NCBI GenBank assembly: GCA_029449235.1
Contig: JANATG010000005.1
Span: 1,612,001 to 1,676,000 of the forward strand
Origin: Linnemannia schmuckeri
Taxonomy: Eukaryota; Mortierellomycota; Mortierellomycetes; Mortierellales; Mortierellaceae
Length of the DNA stretch: 64,000 bases
Reading direction: 5' to 3'
Shown: one piece after another, positions 22,756 to 33,365 of the stretch
Position numbering within the stretch: position 1 is the stretch's first letter
Layout of the letters: every line of letters starts with the position of its first letter
Made by a program: the position numbers and the translations under genes
Notes under the pieces: model-generated
What the model saw: the letters and a program-made list of their open reading frames with translations, nothing else
Told to the model about the DNA's origin: nothing
Databases searched by the model: none

Positions 22756-22990
22756 CATAGTCGAAAAGAAAAAAGTTAAATGTGCCTTTTCTTGCATTCT
22801 TTGCCTTCCCTTCCAACAAGTACTTCCTTCCCAACTCAACTCACCTAAGAAGAAGCCTTTTACCCACCTCTCCCTTCTCCTTTGGGAAAAAGCTATTGTC
22901 ACAAGCTATCGCTCTCACTTTTCAAGGAATACCTCCTCCTCCAGCTCTCAACTTCCAGCTCTTATTGCCTTTACAGCAACCACAACAACC

Positions 22991-25372
22991 ATGGAAAAGC
23001 CTACCCCAGTTAACAAAGAACAAGAACGCCCAGCACCACAGACAGTCGTCCAGTGGGGCGCTAAGGAGCGTGTTGACCCCAATGCTGAAGGCGTCTGGGC
23101 CTCAGAGAAACTCGTCTACGAGTGGAAGGAGGACTACACCGACGAGACCGCACCAGCCATTACTGAACTCGAACATGAGCTCTTTGACGAAAAGAGCCGC
23201 ATCAACGCCGGTATTCACTTTGGCAAGTACAAAACCATCTCTGTTAGCGTTAAGGGAGGTCCTGAGAATCGCCGAGTCATGAACGACGTAAGTATTTGTC
23301 TCTTGCTTGTTGCTTTTGACCACTGATCAGGCTTATTGTGCCGCATGTCTCACTTAGGACGAAGTAAGCTCAACTCGCTTTCGTTATTCGCTTTCTTACA
23401 CTTTTATAGTTCAAGGAACTTGCTTTGCATCCCATGATTCTCGAGAACGTCGTCAGGATGAAGTACAAAGAACCCACTCCCATCCAGGTAACAACCCATG
23501 CCTTCCTTTGACGATCGGTTTTGTGTTTTGCCTTCACCACCTCCACAAACTCGTCTACTGATCAAAACATCATGTTATTTGATATGATCATTATGCCGAT
23601 AGCAACATGCCACCCCGCTGCTCTTCGCCGGTTATGATATCCTGGCTTGTGCCCAAACAGGATCTGGAAAGACAGCAGCCTTCCTTACGCCTATTCTTTC
23701 AAAGCTGCTTTCCAAGTTGTCCAAGACAACATCTCAAAATCAACCCGGTGCCACACGAACCAGGGCCACACCTCTCGCTCTGATCATTTTGCCCACCCGA
23801 GAGCTTGGCATTCAGATGTTTGACTCTGCTCGCTCTGCAAGTACTCTCGCTTTTATACTTGCTTTTGATCCGTTGCTTTTGATCCGTTGCTTGTTATTTT
23901 TCGATAACGCTAGCACAATAATACTCATCATATCAATTTTGAAATCTTTTGTATTACAATAGTTTGCATACAAAAGTCGCTTGCGCCCGGTTGTGATTTA
24001 CGGAGGGGCTGAAATGAAGTCGCAGAAGGAGCAGCTTGCCAGGGGCTGCGACATCCTGATTGCCACTCCTGGTCGACTGATTGACGCGATCGAGAGAGGA
24101 CTGGTCAGCCTTGCTAAGGTCAAGTACGCCGTCTTGGACGAGGCCGATTGTATCCTGGACATGGGGTTCGAGCCTTCCATTCGCCAGATTATGACGGCCT
24201 CTGACATGCCCAAAGATGAGAGCCTCCAAATCGCGCTCTTCAGTGCCACATTTCCATCAAGTGTTCAGGTCCTCGCACGCGATTTTCTCAAGGACAACTA
24301 TATCCGTATTCGTGTTGGGAGGTATTTGTTACAATTACTTGTGATGTTGTGAATCAATATCAAACGTGATACGGAAGAGTAATGTTCGACTGTTGGCTCG
24401 ATAGCAATAGCTGACGTGTGAATACGCTCTTTCTTTGATACGATCACGTAGAATCGGAGGGACTACAAGCGACATCATGCAAAAAGTGGTCAAGTTGGAG
24501 GATCACCAGAAAGAAGAGACCTTGGTCAACTTACTTCTGTCCCAGCCTCCCTCACGCACCATGATATTCGTCGATAGCAAGCGCAGGGCAGATAAATCGG
24601 ATGATGTTCTCTACAACAAAAATTTCCCTTGCATCTCACTCCACGGTGACCGCAGCCAGCGCGAACGTGAGGCCGCTATGGATGCTTTCAAGACCGGCCG
24701 AAGCCCTATCCTGATCACCACCTCGATCGCCTCTCGTGGTCTGGATATTAAGGGCGTGCTTCATGTAATCAACTACGATCTCTGCAACGAGATTGATGAG
24801 TATGTGCACCGGATCGGACGCACCGCCAGAGCCGGCAACCCAGGTCTCGCCACGACCTTCTACACCGATAACAACGTGGTCATTGCTCCTCAGCTGGTCA
24901 AGCTCTTGGTGGAGTGTCAGCAAACTATCCCTGAGTTCCTCCAAGAGCTTATGGATGAAGCAACGTAAGTGTCATGTCTCTTTTTTGATTGATCGTTGCT
25001 ACGAAGACGATGCAAAGATAGTCTTCGTTGGCGGTCACTAACATAATCTCTCATTTTTTTTTTTTGCTGCACATCGATAGTAGCTACGAAGATGCCGACT
25101 TTGTGGAAGAGGACGAGGATGGAGGCCTCGGAGCCTCTGGAAGTGGCGCGATCAACGAAGACGGCGCATCGGCCTGGGGAAGAGCTGGCGATCAAGTTCA
25201 AATCTCTAACGGCGGCGATTGGGGCCTTCCTGCCAAGGCACCAGCTACCTCTGCTGGCAATGAATGGGGCGCTTCTAAGGATGTATCAGCTATCCCTTCT
25301 GGCGATGACTGGGGCACTGCTGTCGCCAAAGCGCCAGCTAAGGCAAACTGGGCTTCTGCTGCCAATTGGTAA
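22991..25372 (+). CDS. DEAD-box RNA helicase, Vasa/Ded1-like, WG-rich tail
   Basis: Six exons: 22991-23287, 23410-23487, 23603-23836, 23963-24321, 24452-24964, 25081-25372, giving 590 residues. All helicase motifs are present: PTPIQ (Q), AQTGSGKT (I), PTRELGIQ (Ia), TPGRL (Ib), VLDEAD (II), SAT (III), IFVDSK (IV), SRGLDI (V) and HRIGRTAR (VI). GIHFGKYKTISV before the core and ASRGLDIK are more like Vasa/DDX4 than yeast Ded1. The family unwinds short RNA duplexes in translation initiation or RNP remodelling. Intron 3 is of the GC-AG type (GCAAGT at 23837). After an acidic EDADFVEEDEDGG stretch the last 70 residues carry AWG, DWG, EWG and DWG at 15-16-residue spacing, plus NWA and a terminal NW. 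Confidence 0.93.
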
Positions 25373-25801
25373 ATCGTCACAACCCATCCAATCCTCTCAA
25401 GGATTCACTATTGGGCTCATTTGGTGGCATCTCTAAAGTTTTGATTTTTTCTTGCTAAGAATCTACGAACAAAAGAACAGCACAAGGGGACGAGAGAGAG
25501 GACAACAACAACAACAGAAAAAAAAAAGCAAATAAAAAAAGAACAAGTAAAAAAGGACGACTTTTGACTGTGTTCAGCTTGAATCCAATCCGAATGTACG
25601 CCCTGCACACTCAACACATGTTACAGATCGGTCACCCTTGTGGTGGGCACAAAAAAAACAAGTCACCTGCTCTCGTAGACTGAAAAAGGTACAAAAAGAA
25701 GCTCCGATGCTTTTTCTTTCTTTCTTTTCTCTCTGCTTTTTTCTTCTTACTCTTTCTTTCCCACTCCCCATTTTCTCCTCTTCCTATCTATCCAGCCCAC
25801 C
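25373..25801. other. Intergenic spacer, CT-rich toward the next gene
   Basis: 3' region of the helicase followed by a TTTCTTTCTTTTCTCTC-type stretch ahead of the hydrolase ATG. No gene is seen. Confidence 0.6.
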
Positions 25802-27702
25802 ATGGTCCCTTCTCCTAGACCCGGAAAGAAATCACTGTTTCAACGGAGGACCACTGAGGAGACATGGTAACAACCTCAGCTGCCATCTTTTCTTTTCAAC
25901 AGAGCAAATCCATTGTGAACGATAACCAAAGAAGTGCGTGGACACTTAGCTTTAATTTCTGACGACTCGTCTTTGTTTTTCTCCTGGAACCCCTCCCGCC
26001 CTCAGGTCTCCCTTGGCTTATGGATACCTTTCGCTTGTGATGGGTAAGCAGAAGCAAAAGGCAAAAAACAACCATGAGGGATACTACTTTCAAGTGATGA
26101 ACCCCATCGATCCCTTGCCTCCTCACCCAACATTTTTCCATGCTCATTTAACACTTGCTCGGGAAGAATGCACATACAAAAAAAAATAATAACAATGTTT
26201 ACCTTGATAAACAAACCACTAATAGAGACATATGTATACTTGCATACCCACGTTTTTCCAATTTACTCTTAGCTGGGAGGGTTGCTAAGTACACGGGACA
26301 ATACATTACAAGAAAGACTCCCAAAGAACAGACGTTCATGATTGGAGTCGCCGTGGCGATGTTGTACCCGCTCAGCGAGACTCTCAGTATCCGCCAGTAC
26401 CGATTGTTCATGAGCACATGTCTGAAGGTGATTGATCTCCGGGCTGGGCTTGGCTCAGAGGCCAAGAGAGCTAAATGGGCGAACCATGTTCAGGGACAAG
26501 GATGGAATGGGTACTGGATCCCTTTTCAGGATCAGGTCAATCCTACTGCTTCAGTCAAGAAGGGCGAGGAGGAAGTGAATGTACTCAAGACGACGGCTGT
26601 TGGATCTGGATGTGATGTTGTGTTGTTGGCCGTTCATGGAGGAGGGTTTATCGATGGCAAGGCGCTCATGTTCCTGGATTATTTCAGAAAATTGATGAAG
26701 AGTGTGCAACAGACCCAAGATGTCAAGATTGGTATCCTCTCCGTCGAGTATGGTAAGCAACAACAAGCATGTGAGATGCATTCCTGTCTCTCTCTCTCTC
26801 TCCCGTCTCTCTTGCTTTTTGAGCAAAGGAAAAATCGAAAATTGCTCCCCTTTATCTTCCCGCTGATAGAAGAGTACTTTGCTCACATCCTTTGTCTATT
26901 TTGTGTTGTCCCAAATTGTTGTGGATATTTAGGTTTGGCACCAGAGAATCCATTCCCTGGAGCATTGAATGAGATCACTGCTGCCTACCAGGATCTTGTT
27001 AAGCAGTATGGTGTTGATTCGAAGCGCATTATCATTTGTAAGTTTTTTTATGCGTTTTCATATCATTATTTGCTCATAGGGTATGAATGGCCTCCTAAAA
27101 ACCTTTTTTTCATTTGCTATTCTTGCACATCATCGACTGACTAAACCATTTGTCAATAACCTCTTCCTCCTCGTGTTTTTTTTTTCTGACAAAAACTAGT
27201 TGGTGATTCGGCAGGAGGAAACTTGTGTCTCTCAGCATCCCTCAAGCTACGCGACGCATACTCACACCTAGGCTCCCCCGCAGGACACGTCTTGATTTGT
27301 CCCTGGGTCCGTAGTCCCGAACCCCTCCAATCATCACTCTACGATCTGGTCAACGCCGCGGGTTGCGAAATGTTTGTCGAGGCCTACACGCAAAACAACC
27401 TTGAAAACCTCGCCTCTCCCTACACATCACCCTTCAACAGCCCGACATTAACAGGATTATCGCCCATGCTGGTGTTTATAGGCGGAGTCGAGATCTTGAG
27501 ACCGTCGATTGAGGAGTTTGTGGAGCGTGCGAGGACCGAGGGTGGAGTGGATGTGAAGACTGTTGTGGGGGAGGGGCGATCGCATAATTATTTCTTGTTG
27601 AATGATATTTCTACGAAGCGGGATCGTGAGGAGTCGTGGCTAGCTATTGGGGAGTTTGTGGGTGCTGCCCATCTTCATCGTCTGGCCGCTCTTGAGAACT
27701 GA
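25802..27702 (+). CDS. Alpha/beta hydrolase, HSL-type esterase/lipase
   Basis: Five exons in phase: 25802-25866, 26006-26043, 26273-26752, 26933-27037, 27200-27702, giving 396 residues. A short basic N-terminus leads to a possible membrane anchor (SPLAYGYLSLVM). The oxyanion-hole motif VHGGGF precedes EYGLAPE, and the nucleophile motif reads GDSAGG. The catalytic histidine is probably in GRSHNYF. At the acidic-residue position the chain reads GGVEILRP, so Glu seems to replace the usual Asp; this is inferred by manual alignment. Members hydrolyse acyl esters of lipids or small molecules; the substrate is unknown. The first two exons are supported only by phase and splice signals. Confidence 0.85.
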
Positions 27703-27927
27703 TAAAAAAAGGAGCGGAATGGGTAGACTTGCCGCTTGTTAGATTTATTAGATTAAACAAAAATATAAAAAAGTACAGCAACTGTCGATCTTAAAATCTG
27801 AGGGAGGTGATATCTAAAAAGCTGGTCGCTCAAGTACACATCCTCGGGCTACTTCGCCTCGATAATAATGTAAGGGAGGTACATACAAACTTTTCTGAGC
27901 GTCATCCACCTAAATCGATGCCTTGCT

Positions 27928-27972
<45 letters not shown>

Positions 27973-28080
27973 CGTACGCAATGCCTAAAAAACGCATTGC
28001 TAATTTCATCACGTGCACTTAAGGGCTACAACTAAATTCGATAAGAATAAGGGTGTCTAGAAATATTGGGTCGTTCATCT
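27703..28080. other. Intergenic spacer with T43 run before tRNA
   Basis: Contains a T run at 27930-27972, about 108 bp before the tRNA gene. It recalls the A-tail placed upstream of tRNA-Ser, though no retroelement body is recognisable here. No coding sequence is seen. Confidence 0.6.
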
Positions 28081-28153
28081 GCCCGGCTAGCTCAATCGGT
28101 AGAGCATCAGACTTCTAATCTGAAGGTTGCGGGTTCGATCCCCGCGTTGGGCT
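28081..28153 (+). tRNA. tRNA with UCU (Arg) anticodon on a Lys-like body
   Basis: A 73-nt cloverleaf. The acceptor stem GCCCGGC/GTTGGGC has two G-T pairs; the D-arm reads TAGCTCAATCGGTAGAGC. The anticodon stem TCAGA/TCTGA holds loop CTTCTAA with anticodon TCT; the T-arm reads GCGGGTTCGATCCCCGC; the discriminator base is T. By anticodon it is tRNA-Arg for AGA. The rest closely resembles eukaryotic tRNA-Lys(CUU), whose loop is CTCTTAA, so exchanging two adjacent loop bases would convert one into the other. There is no T4 terminator within about 50 bp downstream, which is unusual. It may be functional tRNA-Arg, a misreading variant or a pseudo-tRNA. Confidence 0.85.
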
Positions 28154-28279
28154 TACTAGTCTTCTTTGGACCATTTACTTTGTTCCTTTCTGAGGATATG
28201 TGAACGTGGTTTTCATTTTTTGCTTTTTGCCATCCACACGCACGCGTGATGAAAGTCTGTGTGTTCCTATTTTCTTAGG

Positions 28280-28813
28280 GACGTTTTTATTTGTTGCCCA
28301 CCCCTTTTTGGCTCCTTATTTGTTGCCCATAGTAAAGTATATTCGCTGCCCACAATTTTGCTCTAATCCGGTGCCCACCCAAAATCTTAAACGTTGCCTA
28401 TGACTCTGTCGCTATATGTTGCCCTATCTTCCTTCCCCTACCTGCGCTGCGGCATCATCGATCTGTAGAGAATTGAGCTCTTGCTACTTGTGTCATGCAT
28501 GTGCATCAGGAACCTCATAGGTATACAGCTTGATACATGAGGCAACCACATCAGTAATGATACAGGTGGAGATAGAGAACGAGAAAGGGAATAATGAAAA
28601 TACTCGACTCATGAGGATGCAGCTCAATACATGGAGCAACTATGTCAAGGGCAACAAATAATTTTGCGGCGTGGACGACAGATTGGCGCTTTTTTGGCAA
28701 CGTTTAAGAGTATTCAATCTCCGATGGCAACTGGGGGGAGGGGCAACGAATAGACTTTACTATGGGCAACAAATAAGGAGCCAAAAAGGGGTGGGCAACA
28801 AATATTATTTCCC
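28280..28813. mobile_element. 534-bp TIR element (MULE-type), younger copy
   Basis: A 50-bp inverted repeat, opening TATTTGTTGCCCACCCC at 28288 and closing at 28804, is perfect, and weaker pairing extends it to about 70 bp. A 9-bp duplication TTTCTTAGG lies at 28271-28279 and 28814-28822. GTTGCC-type strings recur inward from both ends. There is no coding capacity. The outermost 8-14 bp of the two ends match poorly, so the exact termini are approximate. Confidence 0.78.
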
Positions 28814-28820
28814 TTTCTTA

Positions 28821-29417
28821 GGATAAATCTAAACATTGTCCACCTATTTTTGCTGCCCCCGATTTAAAGTTTATACGTTGCCAAGGGTTGATATAAACGT
28901 CGCTCGCCCCTCCCTTGCCCAGCCAGCTCCGCGCCGCGACAACTCTGTCAACGGGGTCTGCATAGCACTTTACTTGATGTACGATCGGATGCATGGCTTA
29001 TATGGGTCATAGTAGAGATCAAGAAGCATGCGAAACAAGTGGTGTATTGTAATGGGGAAGCGGGGGAGGTGAGAAAAAACAATGTGATCGCCTGTGCTGA
29101 TAGTTTACGGCTAGTGCTTGACATTAAATTCCAAGTCGTGAGCTTTGAACTTCTTGCTGGCTCTCTCGCAGGCAATCTCTGCTTTAGGACTTATATTGCC
29201 GAAGGAGCAATAAGGAGTTCAAGAAGCTGGAAATGGACTCCGCGCGCGCCGCGCCGGCAACGTTTAATTTTCAATAATGGACAAGGCTTAGCGAAAACTA
29301 TAGCAATGATTAAAGAAGGTTAAAAATCCGATGGGAACGTTTAGGGACAACGAAAAGAAAATACTATAGGGCAACGTATAGGATGACAAAATAGGTGGGC
29401 AACGTTTAGATATATCC
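28821..29417. mobile_element. 597-bp related TIR element, older copy
   Basis: Ends read GGATAAATCTAAACATTG (left) and the complement of GGATATATCTAAACGTTG (right), with about 27 of 31 terminal bases matching. GTTGCC-type subterminal strings and a CCGATGG string are shared with the neighbouring element. Flanks ATTTTCTTA (interrupted by the younger element) and ATTTTATTT could be a decayed 9-bp duplication. Its left edge overlaps the duplication of the younger element, consistent with the younger one inserting at that edge. Confidence 0.62.
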
Positions 29418-29497
29418 ATTTTATTTTTTTTCACGTTTGTACTTTGTAAAGGCTGTCATTAAGATGCTTTTATTTTTCATGACCATGATGTACAAAA

Positions 29498-32400
29498 CTA
29501 TCGAGGGGAATAAGGTCGAAGAGCAGAAGACGATAAACCATCATAAAACTCTTCATCATGATGCCCTCCTTCTCCTCCTCCTCCTCCTCCTTGCACTTGA
29601 CCTTGCTCTGGTGTGGCCGTCGTGGCCTGGCTCGTATTCCCAACGTATGCAATCTGGATTACACTCAAATCACTCTCTGAGCTATCCTGTCGTCGATGTT
29701 GATAAAGGTGGGTTGGAGCATGTTGGCCAAGGGCAGAAACTGTCCTGGGATCGATTATCCGAGGATCTGTCATCATCATCATTTCCATTTCTTGGTGAGC
29801 CGTGGCAGGGCTCAATGGTCTGTTGTTATTGTTGTTGTTGCGGTGACTGCTGCTTGCGGAGCGCATCCGTTGGAGTTCGTGGGGTGAGTCTGAGTTTTGG
29901 GCTTTAGTAGCATGAGAGGCGGCGGCGGCGGTGGTTTGAGTGATGGAGGGATAGTCACGAGGAGGGCGAAAGTCCATAGAGGAGGCGCTCCTACCACCGG
30001 GGGGAGGAGAGACGGCACCCACTCGAGTAGTGGGGCGGTACTGGTCCACGACGGTGGGGGTATTCCGGCCAGCAGGAGAAACAGCGCGGTGTTGGTGTTG
30101 GTATTGTTGGTGATGGTGATACATGTCGGCGGTAGGTGTGCTCCGACCATGAGTCGTCTTGTGAGCGGCTGAGGGAGCAGGACGATGAGAAGAACGCTCT
30201 GGTCGGCTGGCTCCGCCGCTATTGCGGTTGCTAGTGTTGTTGGTGTTGTTACTGCTACTGCTGCCGCTGTTGGTTTTGTAATGACTGCCTTGGCTGAAAG
30301 TGCGCTGAGGTAGATTGTTTTCATTGTACTCAGAGTCGGGGGCGGAGACGGAGATCATGTTATAGTACTCGTTGGCTTGCTCCTGCTGTTGCTGCTGTTG
30401 CGCCTTGGCCAAAGCCTCATGGTAATAGAGCGTCCGGGTCTCCATTTCTACCCTGCCTGTCGGTGATGTAGGAGAGCCTCGAGGAGGGGGGCTGGTTGGA
30501 GAGGTTACCATTTTGGCAACAGTAGGCAAACCGGCGGAAGAGGTCACAATGGTGAGGGAAGGGGGAGGAGGTGACAGCGGCATCAAGGTGACAGCGGTAT
30601 CGTTCCGACTATCATGGCTAAACGCGCGGAGGTGCCCGTGCCCATGCTGGCGTCGCTGCTGTTGCTGAAGCTGATATTCTTGTTGGTAGTCCTGCTCCTG
30701 TCGAGAGTCATCCCGTGCCCAATAAGGATCCAAAACCTCTTCATTCTCGGCGGCCGCCACTAGCTGCGCCTTGGAGTGGTTCTGAATATTGTTATCCTCG
30801 GATAAGACCTCATTGTTACGACGCGCCAGACGGAACCGGTCCGAGGGCCCGCGTTTGTTGTTGATGATGATGTCGTGGCGGCCGCTGCTGTTGTTATTGT
30901 TGTTATTGTTGTTATTGTAGTTGTTATTGCCCGAGGTGTTGTTATGTGATCCGAGCGAGGCAGTGACGACCGACTTTCGAGGGTAGAAGATAAGAGTCAA
31001 TGTCACCCTAATTTCCGCCGCCGCGCCGTGCGTACCAGGAGAGACGTACAAATGAAAAGTAAAAAAGAGCGCGAGCGCGTGCAAAGAGAGAGAGAGAAAG
31101 AGTAAAAAAAAAAATAGTCGAAAAAGGTAGTTAGTTTTCTAATTGCATTTTTGTGCGCGATTATCACTTCGTTTTAGGGTTCAAAACTAGCATCTTTGTG
31201 TTGTTAACCCCTTGGGCGCAAACAAAGCGCAAACTGAGTTAAATGGCAATGATACACAAAGCAAAATGAAATTTTTGTCAAGACAACAACAGACAACGGC
31301 AACAACAACATCCGACATTATAAATGCGTTGCTGGCTGTAAATGCAAGAATGATGCGCGCGCGCGTCTGTGTGTGTGTACGTCTATGTGAGAGCACCGAC
31401 TTACCAGATAATGACCTGGAAAAAGTTGAGGTTAGTGATCAGGAGATCCGATGCAAACTTGTTGCCGGCAATCGTTGGGTGTGGAGTAATGCCATCTACG
31501 GCCACAATCCCGAGCGAGAACGAGCATGCAAACACACTAAATGTCAAAATGACATTCTACAAAGAGAAAAGAAGAAATAAGGTAAACAAAGGAGTGGTCA
31601 GATGAACCAAGTATCTGTTGGTAAGTAAAAAGTCGTTTCTCAAATGCTCAAGTACAAACAAACATGGTATCCTTCTCGAAGGTAATAATTTACTAAAGGA
31701 TAATTAATCAAGAACAAAAAACAAAAAATACACGGCTAAATTACATACCATGTCCTTAAAGTACTCAAGCTTCTCAAGAACACTCAGCGTAGACTCGTTC
31801 ATAGTAATCGAGGCATTCTTGATCAGCGCCACCAGTCGGAAATGAACCCTTAATCCCAGCGCACCCGTCGTAAACAACAAGATACAAAAGATCAAATGAG
31901 GGACGACTTCCCTATAGACAAAGTCATTCCGGAACAGGTACTGAACCGTTGGGAACAGGACCACAGCTCCACAGGAGGCGACCAGATAGACCTTGAACTC
32001 AAAACTGGACATGAAGGACGATTTGGTGACGGATTTGGAAATGTAAGACCAAAAGGCCTGGAGAAGGAAGAAGGCACAGTTCTGGAGGGAGAGACTGCAG
32101 GCGAGGGTGTAGTAAAGGGGCTCGACATGGAGCATGTTTTCTTCTGTCCAGGCTTGTGCGGGTTTGGATTGGATCTCGTGTGTCTTGGGGTTGGTCCAGA
32201 ACCCTTCGAGATATTTGAGTCGGGCGCTTCCAATGTCGTAACTGTTCTCCCAGGGGCGGCGCGAGGGAGGAAAAAAAGAGTTACCCAAAAGATAGTATAT
32301 GGAAACAGAAAGAGAAAGAGGTCATGAAGTTGTGAGCGATATGAGTCGTTGTTGTTTGTTTTGAGTTTTCGTTCTAGTTGTTTTTCTCGGTCAATTTTGC

Positions 32401-32655
32401 ATTTTTGCTTCCTCTTTGTTATTGCTGACCAGAACTGGGGAGTCGTGGAGGAATAAAGACTAGCGGGTTCAATAAATAAGCATTAAGAGCGTATGCATAC
32501 AACAACCAACAACCTGAAAAAAATAGCAGGCATTGTTGTCCGTGCCAAAAGAAGAAAAGAAGAAAGCCTCCTGAGGGGTGTAGGGACCAATCAAATTCGT
32601 CAGGTACTATCGCCTACGATCATATTGGACAAAAATATGAGCTTGACTCGTTTTG

Positions 32656-32694
<39 letters not shown>

Positions 32695-33365
32695 CGATCG
32701 CATCGCGCGGTAAACAAACCCGCTCCTCTTTCTTTCTTTGCTCATTCGGTTTTTTGTTGTTTGGGTTTGTTTTCTTGTCTGTTTGCTTACTCGCTTGCAT
32801 GATGATGATATGATGAAGATGGTAGTGCAATGTCCCCTCCCACCGCACATCGCCCTTTCCGTCTAATCCGGTCTTTCTCTCTCTTGTACTTCCCCCTTCC
32901 CTCCATACTCATGTTTCACACACAACGTAACACCATGCACACACATACATATAACGCCCTCAGCATACAGAATTAAATCAAAAGATTTAGATATTTGCAT
33001 ATGATGCACATAGAGAGCAAGAGGAGTGCCGAGTGCAAGAGAGGAGCCTCAAACAGAGACCAAGGTGTGTTGTGTTGTTTGTTGTCTGTGTGTGTGTGTG
33101 CGAACGTTGTGTGGAGAGACCATCTATCAAAAGTCTCCTGACCTATTGACGCAAAGAGCAAAAAACAGTCTACTTACACAAGTTGGAGTCCCAAGGAGAA
33201 GATAACAAGGACCGTAACAACACTCCTCAATTCAAATCGTTGGAGTCGGCGTAAGCGGAAGGCTTCAAATCGATCCCATCGAGAGACGTAAAAGAGGAAC
33301 CAAACATAGAACCAGCTCGTGCTCACCGCACGGTGGAGGTAGGACATGTCGGATAAGTGTGTCAT
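29498..33365 (-). CDS. Seven-membrane-segment protein with disordered C-terminal tail
   Basis: Four exons in phase on the minus strand: 33365-33178, 32241-31749, 31556-31405, 31007-29498, giving 780 residues. About seven hydrophobic segments fall in the first 290 residues: FYVWFLFYV, VVTVLVIFSLGLQLV, TLACSLSLQNCAFFLL, VYLVASCGAVVLFP, LIFCILLFTTGALGL, ILTFSVFACSFSLGIVAV, and LLITNLNFFQVIIWVTLTLI. The last exon is a 500-residue Asn/Gln/Ser/Pro/His-rich tail with many SP/TP sites. The arrangement resembles a G-protein-coupled receptor, but no class-defining motif is recognised, so the function is unknown. Intron 1 is 936 nt and contains a T37 run (+ strand, 32658-32694); intron 3 is 397 nt. Confidence 0.72.
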
